A DNA stretch of 64,000 nt from Elmis aenea (GCA_947652605.1 OX393576.1:9884575-9948574), one strand, 5' to 3'. Counted from the stretch's first letter, positions 14,301 through 27,020 are shown. Program-made: numbers and translations. Notes: generated by a model from the letters alone, not told the origin.

Positions 14301-16433
14301 CACTTTTTTCGAAGAAAAAATCGATTTTCTTAAAACTAATACAATTCGCTTTAAACTTCGTATACATGTTATTTATAGCCAAACTAAGGATTATTAGTCC
14401 TTAGATAGGATATTTAATTTTTGGTGAAAACAGGAAAAGTACAAAGACTATAGTCTTTGCACTTTTTTCGAAGAAAAAATCGATTTTCTTAAAATTAATA
14501 CAATTCGCTTTAACCTTCGTATACATATTATTTATAGCCAAATTAAGGATTATTAGTCCTTAGATAGGATATTTAATTTTTGGTGAAAACAGGAAAAGTA
14601 CAAAGTCTTTGCACTTTTTTCGAAGAAAAAATCGATTTTCTTAAAACTAATACAATTCGCTTTAAACTTCGTATACATGTTATTTATAGCCAAACTAAGG
14701 ATTATTAGTCCTTAGATAGGATATTTAATTTTTGGTGAAAACAGGAAAAGTACAAAGACTATAATAGTCTTTGCACTTTTTTCGAAGAAAAAATCGATTT
14801 TCTTAAAACTAATACAATTCGCTTTAACCTTCGTATACATGTTATTTATAGCCAAACTAAGGATTATTAGTCCTTAGATAGGATATTTAATTTTTGGTGA
14901 AAACAGGAAAAGTACAAAGACTATAGTCTTTGCACTTTTTTCGAAGAAAAAATCGATTTTCTTAAAACTAATACAATTCGCTTTAAACTTCGTATACATG
15001 TTATTTATAGCCAAACTAAGGATTATTAGTCCTTAGATAGGATATTTAATTTTTGGTGAAAACAGGAAAAGTACAAAGGTATAGTCTTTGCACTTTTTTC
15101 GAAAAAAAATCGATTTTCTTAAAACTAATACAATTCGCTTTAAACTTCGTATACATGTTATTTATAGCCAAACTAAGGATTATTAGTCCTTAGATAGGAT
15201 ATTTAATTTTTGGTGAAAAATAGGAAAAGTACAAAGGCTATAATAGTCTTTGCACTTTTTTCGAAGAAAAAATCGATTTTCTTAAAACTAATACAATTCG
15301 CCTTAAACTTCGTATACATGTTATTTATAGCCAAACTAAGGATTATTAGTCCTTAGATAGGATATTTAATTTTTGGTGAAAACAGGAAAAGTACAAAGAC
15401 TATAGTCTTTGCACTTTTTTCGAAGAAAAAATCGATTTTCTTAAAACTAATACAATTCGCTTTAACCTTCGTATACATGTTATTTATAGCCAAACTAAGG
15501 ATTATTAGTCCTTAGATAGGATATTTAATTTTTGGTGAAAACAGGAAAAGTACAAAAACTATAGTCTGCACTTTTTTCGAAGAAAAAATCGATTTTCTTA
15601 AAACTAATACAATTCGCTTTAAACTTCGTATACATGTTATTTATAGCCAAACTAAGGATTATTAGTCCTTAGATAGGATATTTAATTTTTGGTGAAAACA
15701 GGAAAAGTACAAAGACTATAGTCTTTGCACTTTTTTCGAAGAAAAAATCGATTTTCTTAAAATTAATACAATTCGCTTTAACCTTCGTATACATATTATT
15801 TATAGCCAAATTAAGGATTATTAGTCCTTAGATAGGATATTTAATTTTTGGTGAAAACAGGAAAAGTACAAAGTCTTTGCACTTTTTTCGAAGAAAAAAT
15901 CGATTTTCTTAAAACTAATACAATTCGCTTTAAACTTCGTATACATGTTATTTATAGCCAAACTAAGGATTATTAGTCCTTAGATAGGATATTTAATTTT
16001 TGGTGAAAACAGGAAAAGTACAAAGACTATAATAGTCTTTGCACTTTTTTCGAAGAAAAAATCGATTTTCTTAAAACTAATACAATTCGCTTTAAACTTC
16101 GTATACATGTTATTTATAGCCAAACTAAGGATTATTAGTCCTTAGATAGGATATTTAATTTTTGGTGAAAACAGGAAAAGTACAAAGACTATAGTCTTTG
16201 CACTTTTTTCGAAGAAAAAATCGATTTTCTTAAAACTAATACAATTCGCTTTAAACTTCGTATACATGTTATTTATAGCCAAACTAAGGATTATTAGTCC
16301 ATAGATAGGATATTTAATTTTTGGTGAAAAACAGGAAAAGTACAAAGGTATAGTCTTTGCACTTTTTTCGAAAAAAAATCAATTTTCTTAAAACTATTAC
16401 AATTCGCTTTAAACTTCGTATACATGTTATTTA
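11364..16433. repeat. Higher-order repeat pair, ~2535 bp each
   Basis: Within the satellite, the blocks at about 11364-13898 and 13899-16433 share every diagnostic variant I followed at an offset of 2535 bp, about 16 monomers. Examples are the aaaactatagtctgcac monomer at 13020 and 15555, the cataatagtc-type centre, and the catatt variant at 13225 and 15760. A related block starts near 8270 and recurs 1894 bp later, near 10168. Boundaries are approximate because the flanking monomers are identical. Recent segmental amplification is inferred. Confidence 0.75.
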
Positions 16434-19400
16434 TACCCAAATTAAGGATTATAAGTCCTTAGATAGGATATTTAATTTTTGGTGAAAACAGGAAAAGTAC
16501 AAAGACTATAGTCTTTGCACTTTTTTCGAAGAAAAAATCGATTTTCTTAAAACTAATACAATTCGCTTTAAACTTCGTATACATGTTATTTATAGCCAAA
16601 CTAAGGATTATTAGTCCTTAGATAGGATATTTAATTTTTGGTGAAAACAGGAAAAGTACAAAGACTATAGTCTTTGCACTTTTTTCGAAGAAAAAATCGA
16701 TTTTCTTAAAACTAATACAATTCGCTTTAAACTTCGTATACATGTTATTTATAGCCAAACTAAGGATTATTAGTCCTTAGATAGGATATTTAATTTTTGG
16801 TGAAAACAGGAAAAGTACAAAGACTATAAGTCTTTGCACTTTTTTCGAAGAAAAAATCGATTTTCTTAAAACTAATACAATTCGCTTTAAACTTCGTATA
16901 CATGTTATTTATAGCCAAACTAAGGATTATTAGTCCTTAGATAGGATATTTAATTTTTGGTGAAAACAGGAAAAGTACAAAGACTATAGTCTTTGCACTT
17001 TTTTCGAAGAAAAAATCGATTTTCTTAAAACTAATACAATTCGCTTTAAACTTCGTATACATGTTATTTATAGCCAAACTAAGGATTATTAGTCCTTAGA
17101 TAGGATATTTAATTTTTGGTGAAAAATAGGAAAAGTACAAGAAGAAAAAATCGATTTTCTTAATACTAATACAATTCGCTTTAAACTTCGTATACATGTT
17201 ATTTATAGCCAAACTAAGGATTATTAGTCCTTAGATAGGATATTTAATTTTTGGTGAAAACAGGAAAAGTACAAAGACTAGTCTTTGCACTTTTTTCGAA
17301 GAAAAAATCGATTTTCTTAAAACTAATACAATTCGCTTTAAACTTCGTATACATGTTATTTATAGCCAAACTAAGGATTATTAGTCCTTAGATAGGATAT
17401 TTAATTTTTGGTGAAAACAGGAAAAGTACAAAGACTATAGTCTTTGCACTTTTTTCGAAGAAAAAATCGATTTTCTTAAAACTAATACAATTCGCTTTAA
17501 ACTTCGTATACATGTTATTTATAGCCAAACTAAGGATTATTAGTCCTTAGATAGGATATTTAATTTTTGGTGAAAACAGGAAAAGTACAAAGACTATAGT
17601 CTTTGCACTTTTTTCGAAGAAAAAATCGATTTTCTTAAAACTAATACAATTCGCTTTAAACTTCGTATACATGTTATTTATAGCCAAATTAAGGATTATT
17701 AGTCCTTAGATAGGATATTTAATTTTTGGTGAAAACAGGAAAAGTACAAAGGTATAGTCCTTGCACTTTTTTCGAAGAAAAAATCTATTTTCTTAAAAAA
17801 CTATTACAATTCGCTTTAAACTTCGTATACATGTTTTTATAGCCAAATTAAGGATTATCAGTCCTTAGATAGGATATTTAATTTTTGGTGAAAAATAGGA
17901 CTAAGGATTATTAGTCCTTAGATAGGATATTTAATTTTTGGTGAAAACAGGAAAAGTACAGACTATAGTCTTTGCACTATTTTCGAAGAAAAAATCAATT
18001 TTCTTAAAACTATTACAATTCGCTTTAAACTTCGTATACATGTTATTTATACTCAAATTAAGGATTATTAGTCCTTAGATAGGATATTTAATTTTTGGTG
18101 AAAAATAGGAAAAGTACAAGAAGAAAAAATCGATTTTCTTAAAACTAATACAATTCGCTTTAAACTTCGTATACATGTTATTTATAGCCAAACTAAGGAT
18201 TATTAGTCCTTAGATAGGATATTTAATTTTTGGTGAAAACAGGAAAAGTACAAAGACTTATAGTCTTTGCACTTTTTTCGAAGAAAAAATCGATTTTCTT
18301 AAAACTAATACAATTCGCTTTAAACTTCGTATACATGTTATTTATAGCCAAACTAAGGATTATTAGTCCTTAGATAGGATATTTAATTTTTGGTGAAAAC
18401 AGGAAAAGTACAAAGACTATAGTCTTTGCACTTTTTTCGAAGAAAAAATCGATTTTCTTAAAACTAATACAATGCGCTTTAATCTTCGTATACATGTTAT
18501 TTATAGCCAAACTAAGGATTATTAGTCCTTAGATAGGATATTTAATTTTTGGTGAAAACAGGAAAAGTACAAAGACTATAGTCTTTGCACTTTTTTCGAA
18601 GAAAAAATCGATTTTCTTAAAACTAATACAATTCGCTTTAAACTTCGTATACATGTTATTTATAGCCAAACTAAGGATTATTAGTCCTTAGATAGGATAT
18701 TTAATTTTTGGTGAAAACAGGAAAAGTACAAAGACTATAGTCTTTGCACTTTTTTCGAAGAAAAAATCGATTTTCTTAAAACTAATACAATTCGCTTTAA
18801 CCTTCGTATACATGTTATTTATAGCCAAATTAAGGATTATTAGTCCTTAGATAGGATATTTAATTTTTGGTGAAAACAGGAAAAGTACAAAGACTATAAT
18901 AGTCTTTGCACTTTTTTCGAAGAAAAAATCGATTTTCTAAAAACTAATCCAATTCGCTTTAACCTTCGTATACATGTTATTTATAGCCAAATTAAGGATT
19001 ATTAGTCCTTAGATAGGATATTTAATTTTTGGTGAAAAATAGGACTAAGGATTATTAGTCCTTAGATAGGATATTTAATTTTTGGTGAAAACAGGAAAAG
19101 TACAAAGACTATAGTCTTTGCACTTTTTTCGAAGAAAAAATCGATTTTCTTAAAACTAATACAATGCGCTTTAATCTTCGTATACATGTTATTTATAGCC
19201 AAACTAAGGATTATTAGTCCTTAGATAGGATATTTAATTTTTGGTGAAAACAGGAAAAGTACAAAGACTATAGTCTTTGCACTTTTTTCGAAGAAAAAAT
19301 CGATTTTCTTAAAACTAATACAATTCGCTTTAAACTTTGTATACATGTTATTTATAGCCAAACTAAGGATTATTAGTCCTTAGATAGGATATTTAATTTT

Positions 19401-22400
19401 TGGTGAAAACAGGAAAAGTACAAAGACTATAGTCTTTGCACTTTTTTCGAAGAAAAAATCGATTTTCTTAAAACTAATCCAATTCGCTTTAACCTTCGTA
19501 TACATGTTATTTATAGCCAAATTAAGGATTATTAGTCCTTAGATAGGATATTTAATTTTTGGTGAAAACAGGAAAAGTACAAAGACTATAATAGTCTTTG
19601 CACTTTTTTCGAAGAAAAAATCGATTTTCTTAAAACTAATCCAATTCGCTTTAACCTTCGTATACATGTTATTTATAGCCAAATTAAGGATTATTAGTCC
19701 TTAGATAGGATATTTAATTTTTGGTGAAAAATAGGACTAAGGATTATTAGTCCTTAGATAGGATATTTAATTTTTGGTGAAAACAGGAAAAGTACAAAGG
19801 TATAGTCTTTGCACTTTTTTCGAAAAAAAATCGATTTTCTTAAAACTAATACAATTCGCTTTAAACTTCGTATACATGTTATTTATAGCCAAACTAAGGA
19901 TTATTAGTCCTTAGATAGGATATTTAATTTTTGGTGAAAAATAGGAAAAGTACAAAGGCTATAATAGTCTTTGCACTTTTTTCGAAGAAAAAATCGATTT
20001 TCTTAAAACTAATACAATTCGCCTTAAACTTTGTATACATGTTATTTATAGCCAAACTAAGGATTATTAGTCCTTAGATAGGATATTTAATTTTTGGTGA
20101 AAACAGGAAAAGTACAAAGACTATAGTCTTTGCACTTTTTTCGAAGAAAAAATCGATTTTCTTAAAACTAATACAATTCGCTTTAACCTTCGTATACATG
20201 TTATTTATAGCCAAATTAAGGATTATTAGTCCTTAGATAGGATATTTAATTTTTGGTGAAAAATAGGAAAAGTACAAGAAGAAAAAATCGATTTTCTTAA
20301 AACTAATACAATTCGCTTTAAACTTCGTATACATGTTATTTATAGTCAAACTAAGGATTATTAGTCCTTAGATAGGATATTTAATTTTTGGTGAAAACAG
20401 GAAAAGTACAAAGACTAGTCTTTGCACTTTTTTCGAAGAAAAAATCGATTTTCTTAAAACTAATACAATTCGCTTTAAACTTCGTATACATGTTATTTAT
20501 AGCCAAACTAAGGATTATTAGTCCTTAGATAGGATATTTAATTTTTGGTGAAAACAGGAAAAGTACAAAGGTATAGTCCTTGCACTTTTTTCGAAGAAAA
20601 AATCTATTTTCTTAAAAAACTATTACAATTCGCTTTAAACTTCGTATACATGTTATTTATAGCCAAACTAAGGATTATTAGTCCTTAGATAGGATATTTA
20701 ATTTTTGGTGAAAAATAGGAAAAGTACAAAGGCTATATATAGTCTTTGCACTTTTTTCGAAGAAAAAATCGATTTTCTTAAAACTAATACAATTCGCTTT
20801 AAACTTCGTATACATGTTATTTATAGCCAAATTAAGGATTATTAGTCCTTAGATAGGATATTTAATTTTTGGTGAAAACAGGAAAAGTACAAAGACTATA
20901 GTCTTTGCACTTTTTTCGAAGAAAAAATCGATTTTCTTAAAACTAATACAATTCGCTTTAAACTTAGTATACATGTTATTTATAGCCAAACTAAGGATTA
21001 TTAGTCCTTAGATAGGATATTTAATTTTTGGTGAAAACAGGAAAAGTACAAAGGTATAGTCCTTGCACTTTTTTCGAAGAAAAAATCTATTTTCTTAAAA
21101 AACTATTACAATTCGCTTTAAACTTCGTATACATGTTATTTATAGCCAAATTAAGGATTATCAGTCCTTAGATAGGATATTTAATTTTTGGTGAAAAATA
21201 GGACTAAGGATTATTAGTCCTTAGATAGGATATTTAATTTTTGGTGAAAACAGGAAAAGTACAAAGGTATAGTCTTTGCACTTTTTTCGAAAAAAAAACA
21301 AATTTCTTAAAACTATTACAATTCGCTTTAAACTTCGTATACATGTTATTTATACTCAAATTAATGATTATTAGTCCTTAGATAGGATATTTAATTTTTG
21401 GTGAAAAATAGGAAAAGTACAAGAAGAAAAAATCGATTTTCTTAAAACTAATACAATTCGCCTTAAACTTCGTATACATGTTATTTATAGCCAAATTAAG
21501 GATTATTAGTCCTTAGATAGGATATTTAATTTTTGGTGAAAACAGGAAAAGTACAAAGACTATAGTCTTTGCACTTTTTTCGAAGAAAAAATCGATTTTC
21601 TTAAAACTAATACAATTCGCTTTAAACTTCGTATACATGTTATTTATAGCCAAACTAAGGATTATTAGTCCTTAGATAGGATATTTAATTTTTGGTGAAA
21701 ACAGGAAAAGTACAAAGACTATAGTCTTTGCACTTTTTTCGAAGAAAAAATCGATTTTCTTAAAACTAATACAATTCGCTTTAAACTTCGTATACATGTT
21801 ATTTATAGCCAAACTAAGGATTATTAGTCCTTAGATAGGATATTTAATTTTTGGTGAAAACAGGAAAAGTACAAAGGTATAGTCTTTGCACTTTTTTCGA
21901 AAAAAAATCGATTTTCTTAAAACTAATACAATTCGCTTTAAACTTCGTATACATGTTATTTATAGCCAAACTAAGGATTATTAGTCCTTAGATAGGATAT
22001 TTAATTTTTGGTGAAAAATAGGAAAAGTACAAAGGCTATAATAGTCTTTGCACTTTTTTCGAAGAAAAAATCGATTTTCTTAAAACTAATACAATTCGCC
22101 TTAAACTTTGTATACATGTTATTTATAGCCAAACTAAGGATTATTAGTCCTTAGATAGGATATTTAATTTTTGGTGAAAACAGGAAAAGTACAAAGGTAT
22201 AGTCTTTGCACTTTTTTCGAAAAAAAAACAAATTTCTTAAAACTATTACAATTCGCTTTAAACTTCGTATACATGTTATTTATACTCAAATTAATGATTA
22301 TTAGTCCTTAGATAGGATATTTAATTTTTGGTGAAAAATAGGAAAAGTACAAGAAGAAAAAATCGATTTTCTTAAAACTAATACAATTCGCCTTAAACTT

Positions 22401-22959
22401 CGTATACATGTTATTTATAGCCAAATTAAGGATTATTAGTCCTTAGATAGGATATTTAATTTTTGGTGAAAACAGGAAAAGTACAAAGACTATAGTCTTT
22501 GCACTTTTTTCGAAGAAAAAATCGATTTTCTTAAAACTAATACAATTCGCTTTAAACTTCGTATACATGTTATTTATAGCCAAACTAAGGATTATTAGTC
22601 CTTAGATAGGATATTTAATTTTTGGTGAAAACAGGAAAAGTACAAAGACTATAGTCTTTGCACTTTTTTCGAAGAAAAAATCGATTTTCTTAAAACTAAT
22701 ACAATTCGCTTTAAACTTCGTATACATGTTATTTATAGCCAAACTAAGGATTATTAGTCCTTAGATAGGATATTTAATTTTTGGTGAAAACAGGAAAAGT
22801 ACAAAGGTACATAGTCCTTGCACTTTTTTCGAAGAAAAAATCTATTTTCTTAAAAAACTATTACAATTCGCTTTAAACTTCGTATACATGTTATTTATAG
22901 CCAAATTAAGGATTATTAGTCCTTAGATAGGATATTTAATTTTTGGTGAAAAATGGGAA

Positions 22960-23430
22960 AAGACAAAGTACAACAGCTTTCTGAATGCCATCCATCCCAT
23001 TGTCATATCGTCATTCTATTTCTGCGGATTATTTTCCAGTGTTGCGTACTATGGCTAGGACGGAAGTTGTTAGGGCTAGCGTAAATACTAAAAGAAAAAT
23101 CGTTTTTATAATTATTTAAGAGGTCTAGGTGTGAATGGCAGCGATAATTATTATGGCCTGTGGTGTCTTTTGTACAAACCATAATTAAATTATTTAATGT
23201 AGTTAGAGAAATGCAAGTCAAACTGTATGTGCTAATTGTATGTTTGTTAATTCTAAGTATGGCATTTTAAATGTATTTTTTTTAAATATATGAATATGTG
23301 ATAAATAGGAAGTTTTTAGACTGTTAGTAGTGTTTTTTGTAGGTCGTTTAGTTTATTTTGTTTTAAAAATCTATTTTCGAATGATTAAATCTGCATTCTT
23401 TATGATCAGTTCGAAAGACGCAGTAATAAA
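22960..23430. other. Satellite edge and low-copy AT-rich DNA
   Basis: The last monomer stops abruptly inside the ggaaaagtacaaag segment, at gaaaaatgggaaaag. The DNA that follows is no longer periodic. It holds small open frames on both strands, but none has a start, splice sites and composition I would support as a gene. Confidence 0.6.
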
Positions 23431-23489
23431 TGTCTAAAATCAACATTAAAAAAATTTTGACTATCGTGAAAATGATCGAAAAGATGCAA

Positions 23490-23556
23490 AAACATTTTTT
23501 TAAAAAACTAATGAAATTGGTTTTAAAACTTCTTAAACACATTATTTATATAAGTG
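23490..23556 (+). repeat. Possible degenerate satellite monomer fragment
   Basis: The stretch ttaaaaaactaatgaaatt followed by ggttttaaaacttc and ending acacattatttata aligns, with several substitutions and small gaps, to the monomer segment from ttcttaaaactaatacaatt to atgttatttata. It lies about 530 bp outside the array. It could be an eroded outlying monomer or a chance match in AT-rich DNA. Confidence 0.3.
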
Positions 23557-23638
23557 GTTCAGTTTTAGTTAATTTTCAGACATGTGAGAGCATTCGCAAC
23601 TGTATTTTTTAAATTCTTATTGGAAATTTTTAAAAAAA

Positions 23639-23785
23639 GTTACGCACCCGGTAGCTGCAAATTAAACACTTTCTTAGGTTACCGGGATACAATCTATAGA
23701 TACAATAGACACACGAGTCGGTCGGTCAAATGTACTCATAGCGTTATGAACTACTTTTGGTTCACTTTAGCTACGGGTGCGGAAC
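23639..23785. mobile_element. Short inverted-repeat element, possible MITE
   Basis: Terminal sequences gttacgcacccggtagct and agctacgggtgcggaac are near-perfect reverse complements about 147 bp apart. No clear target-site duplication is visible, so the superfamily cannot be assigned. The flanking DNA (23785-24917) is low-copy. It contains splice-like blocks near 24277-24350 and 24505-24620, but each is broken by stops in the frames I tried. Confidence 0.35.
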
Positions 23786-24917
23786 CATTTTGTTAGTTTA
23801 AAGTGCACCAGTGTAATTTTGTTGGTTAAATCAAGTTTCACGCAAGTAAATGTATGCATTTTGAGAAATGTCGATAAAATAACGTGTATTCAGTACAATC
23901 TTGAGGTAATTGTCTAGTATAATATGTATTATCAATTAAAAATGGTTGCTGAATATTATAGGCTGTACGACGATTTGTGGCTAAATGACTGTTCTGTGCA
24001 CTGCAAAATGCAAAATTAAACATTGCAACACTTTATCAATTACTAATATCTTTCCTGTATTACATTTTAAAGTGTGTGTATGATTATATGTTATATTATT
24101 TGCTGTAAAATGATGGTATGAATATAACAACTCGCAGGCCACTAGTTGGACTAAGTTATCGTAAACTCAGAAGCTTTAGGAGTTTAGGACTGTAGAAAGT
24201 AATTACAATTACTTGTATATTATATTATTGTTAAAGTAAAAGTTTGGATTATTGATGAATTTAACATATTTCAGGTTCATTATGGTGGCATATTTGGTTG
24301 TGAATCGAGTTGTACATGTGAAGGAACAAGTTCAGCTTTATGATACTTGAGGTAGGGAACCTTTGTATATAATATGTTTTTACATTAGCATACAATATCT
24401 TCATCGACAGTTAGATAGTTATCGTTCATTAGTGTTCACAGCTTTTTCTTGCATGATCAATTATGTCCTTTAAAACTGAAATTCGAATGTTCTGTTTGTA
24501 GGTGTACCTTTCTGACGTTGCCAGCATCATCGACCAAGTCTTCTTGTTGCGATAATGAGTGATAAACGAAATCAGTCAGCAAAAATCTATCATTCTGCCA
24601 GTGATAATGATTGAAAGTAAGTGATAGTTTTGTAATTGATATATTTGTAAATAGAATCCAGTTTTGATATGCACACTTTTGGCTTAATAGCATGTTTAGT
24701 TGTTTTTATTTATGTGTAAATGTAAATATTGGATTATTACAAAATTATTAATTATATAAATTAAAATAGTGTTTGTTTTTTGAATTAAATTGTGGTTATT
24801 CCAAACCACCTTTTTTAAGTTGCGTGATATTTATATTCCAAACATTTTAATAAGTAAATAAATTGCATGTTTTATATTTTGTTGAAGTGTACCTAATGCC
24901 ACAATACATTTTTATAG

Positions 24918-25075
24918 AGATCAGCCGTTCAATGACGTAATACACAAGCATACCACGGAGTTCCAGACTGATGTCACAAGTCGAAGTTGTCCGCAAGTTG
25001 GAGCACCCTTTTTTTTTCCATCATCGATGCATGAACTTCACTGCAATGGTCGTGTGCGAATCATCTTTGTGAATA
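24918..25075 (+). CDS. Candidate internal exon, unrecognised gene
   Basis: A frame of 52 codons is open from GAT at 24919 to AAT at 25074. It is preceded by a polypyrimidine-AG acceptor (tttttatag) and followed by a consensus donor (A|gtaagc). The translation begins DQPFNDVIHKHTTEF and ends NGRVRIIFVN, with composition more like coding than the surrounding AT-rich DNA. It leaves one base, which fits the phase of the open stretch at 26475, so the two can be joined without a frame break. I do not recognise the protein. The exon could also belong to a decayed gene, because the splice-like blocks just upstream contain stops. Confidence 0.4.
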
Positions 25076-25384
25076 GTAAGCCTTTTTACAAGTTCTAAAG
25101 TAGATGTATAGCTGATTGCGTTTTTACTCGATTACAAACTGTAGACTATTTATTTAAATGTCTAAAAATCTTTAAATCGCCCGTTTTAGGTGATAGTAGG
25201 ATAAAACAAATGTTTATTTAAGGAATTTTTATTTCGTTGACAAGTTTTAGATGTCATTTTTGGGTCATTCAGTGTTTCTCAGTTAGTTTTGCCTTGTAAA
25301 TTTTTACAATAGTCACGTAGAATGAGTGGAAGAGTCCAAGAATGTTATGATATAATTTATTTCTTCGTCTTCTTTTGCCTTTTC

Positions 25385-26375
25385 AGGCGTCGGAGGATGG
25401 TTTCGTGTTGTGAGTCCATTTCCGCCATGCCCTTCTATCTTTTGCTAGTGTTTTTATTTCTTGTACTGTTTTTCCTTTTTCTAACCCTATTTCCCTTATT
25501 TGATGTATCCATTTTCCTCTTGGTCTCCCTCTTTGTTTTGTGGCTGGTTTTCCAATTTCCATTATTTTTCTCGCGATTCTGTCAGGTTTCATTCTTACTC
25601 TTTGGCCATACCAGTTTAGTTTTTTAAATTTTTTATTATTGGTTCTTGTTCTGCTACTTCTCTAATGTTTTGGTTTTTTATTCTCCCGCATTTAGTTTTC
25701 TCCGCAATTTTTCTACAGTGTTTCATTTCGATGGTGGTAATTTTAGCCTCGTCTTTTTTCCTTAGTGTCCAGTTTTCGGATGCGTAGGTTATTGTTGGTT
25801 ATGTTGCCATATTAGGTATTTTTATTTTTACCTTTATGTCGATGTCTTTGTGTCCTAGTGTTGTTTTGTTTAACGAGTAATATATTTTTGTTGATTTTTT
25901 CACTCTATTTGTTAATTCGGCATCTATTTTGCCATCCTCTGTTATTATGCTTTCCAAATATTTGTATGTTGTTACTCTTTCCAGTAATATTGTTTTTACA
26001 TTTTTATTTTGTTGTTCTGATTGTCTTTTTGTTTTTCGTTTCCATTCTATTTTCATGTCCTCGATTTCTTCAGACCATACGTTCACTAACTTTTGCATTT
26101 TGTTTTTAGTATTTGCTATTAGTACCACGTTCTCTGCGTCTAATAGGCTATTCAATTTAATTAGTTCTAGATTTCTGTATCCAATTCCAGTGTTCAGTGT
26201 TTATGTTTTTCTTTAATTCGTTTACCTATCTTATCCGTAAAAATAATAAATAATAATGGGTTTAGGCTATCTCCTTGTTTAATTCCTTTATTCATTCTGA
26301 ATTCATTTGATCTTTGTCCTGCAATTTGTACTGAAGCTTAAACTGTCTGATATGTGCTTCTAATTGCGTTTATTA
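25385..26375 (-). mobile_element. Decayed non-LTR retrotransposon (RTE/BovB-like RT)
   Basis: Read on the minus strand, the segment contains fragments of a LINE reverse transcriptase in the right order. First comes [13 protein letters not shown] near 26290, then a ruined YADD box (LDAENVVLIAN near 26145). Next is the thumb-like YKYLESIITEDGKIDAEL near 25960, then ENWTLRKKDEAK near 25770, KKLNWYGQRVRM near 25610, and the C-terminal GRPRGKW...DRRAW block near 25520-25410. An in-frame stop upstream and a frameshift near 25800 show it is dead. It is 5' truncated. It lies in the putative intron between 25075 and 26475, in opposite orientation. The family name is inferred from the C-terminal block. 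Confidence 0.75.
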
Positions 26376-26474
26376 AAATGTTAAGGTGGGTATAGACATG
26401 CAACAAAACATCGTATCGTAACACGTTGTTAACATTATTTTATGCTGAGTTTTTTAGTTTGATTTTTTTTCCAG

Positions 26475-26722
26475 TTCCAGATTACGATCGGCCAATTGCC
26501 CTAAGAGAACCAACATTGAAGATGTCAAAGATGAAAAAAAACAAAGTGTCTGCTAAGGAATCTTCGACACTGTTTCAATCTGGAAATCAAGTCAGTCCAC
26601 AAAACCTCAGCCATAGAAGCCCACAACATCGACTATCCATTTTCTTGTTTATAGCCAATTTTTTTAAGGCACGGTTTGTTATAAATTATGTCGTATTAAG
26701 TACAAAACATTCTCCTATTTAA
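26475..26722 (+). CDS. Candidate exon, unrecognised gene, 3' limit unsure
   Basis: The acceptor (a run of T then ccag) is followed by a frame starting PDYDRPIALREPTLK that is rich in Ser, Lys and Asn and open to a TAA at 26720. Its two leading bases complete the codon left by 25075. The last third (FFKARFVINYVV...) looks like AT-rich non-coding translation, so the exon may really end at a donor-like site, AA|gtcagt, after 26590. No family was recognised. With the exon at 24918 it would form part of a plus-strand gene whose other exons I could not find. Confidence 0.35.
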
Positions 26723-27020
26723 TATTTAGTTACAATTTGGATTGTATTCTATCGATTGCAAGATACACTTGCTTTTCACTTTTCATGATTTGAATTTAAA
26801 ATTGAAGGTGGCTTAGATTAGATGAAATACAATACTAGTCTTGTAAAAGTTACATTACAGTTGGAAATTAATAGACTTATTAACTTGATTGTAAATTGTA
26901 TATAAGAATTTGTTGTCCTTCAGAAATTTTAGATTTGTGTACATTTTACTTTAATTAAACATTGTAAACCGGGCATGAGTTATTAGAGATACGATAAGAG
27001 GCTCCAAAGCTTAAAGGCCA
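26723..27020. other. AT-rich intergenic DNA
   Basis: No gene, repeat or palindrome was recognised between the candidate exon and the giant inverted repeat. Confidence 0.5.

Larger units (their letters stand above)
1..22959. repeat. Satellite array, ~159-bp monomer
   Basis: About 144 head-to-tail monomers run from the first base to 22959. The monomer boundary motif gccaaactaagg recurs at 1, 160 and 319, giving a period of 159 bp. Each monomer carries three dyads: ctaagga/tccttag with a 7-base loop, the 16-bp palindrome aaagactatagtcttt, and a dyad centred on atcgat. Some monomers are shortened by loss of the central palindrome, for example near 540, 1794, 4795, 17138, 18117, 20275, 21418 and 22344. 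Others carry linked diagnostic variants that recur at fixed offsets. The repeated 67-codon open frames in the array (8860, 10754, 13607, 16142) arise from the monomer sequence and are not genes. I do not recognise the family. It continues beyond the left edge. Confidence 0.98.

Noticed and set aside
8860..16345. Four identical 67-codon minus-strand ORFs in the satellite
   Set aside because: They are open by chance across two monomers and repeat only because the higher-order block repeats. They have no start context or coding bias.
1..22959. CRISPR-like array
   Set aside because: The units are contiguous 159-bp monomers with no unique spacers, and the context is eukaryotic.
1..22959. CENP-B box in the monomer segment attcgctttaaccttcg
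   Set aside because: It matches the TTCG half and the central A but lacks the CGGG half, so the essential positions are not met.
25322..26216. Plus-strand hydrophobic ORFs (rich in Leu, Phe, Val)
   Set aside because: They are antisense shadows of the minus-strand LINE reverse-transcriptase fragment.
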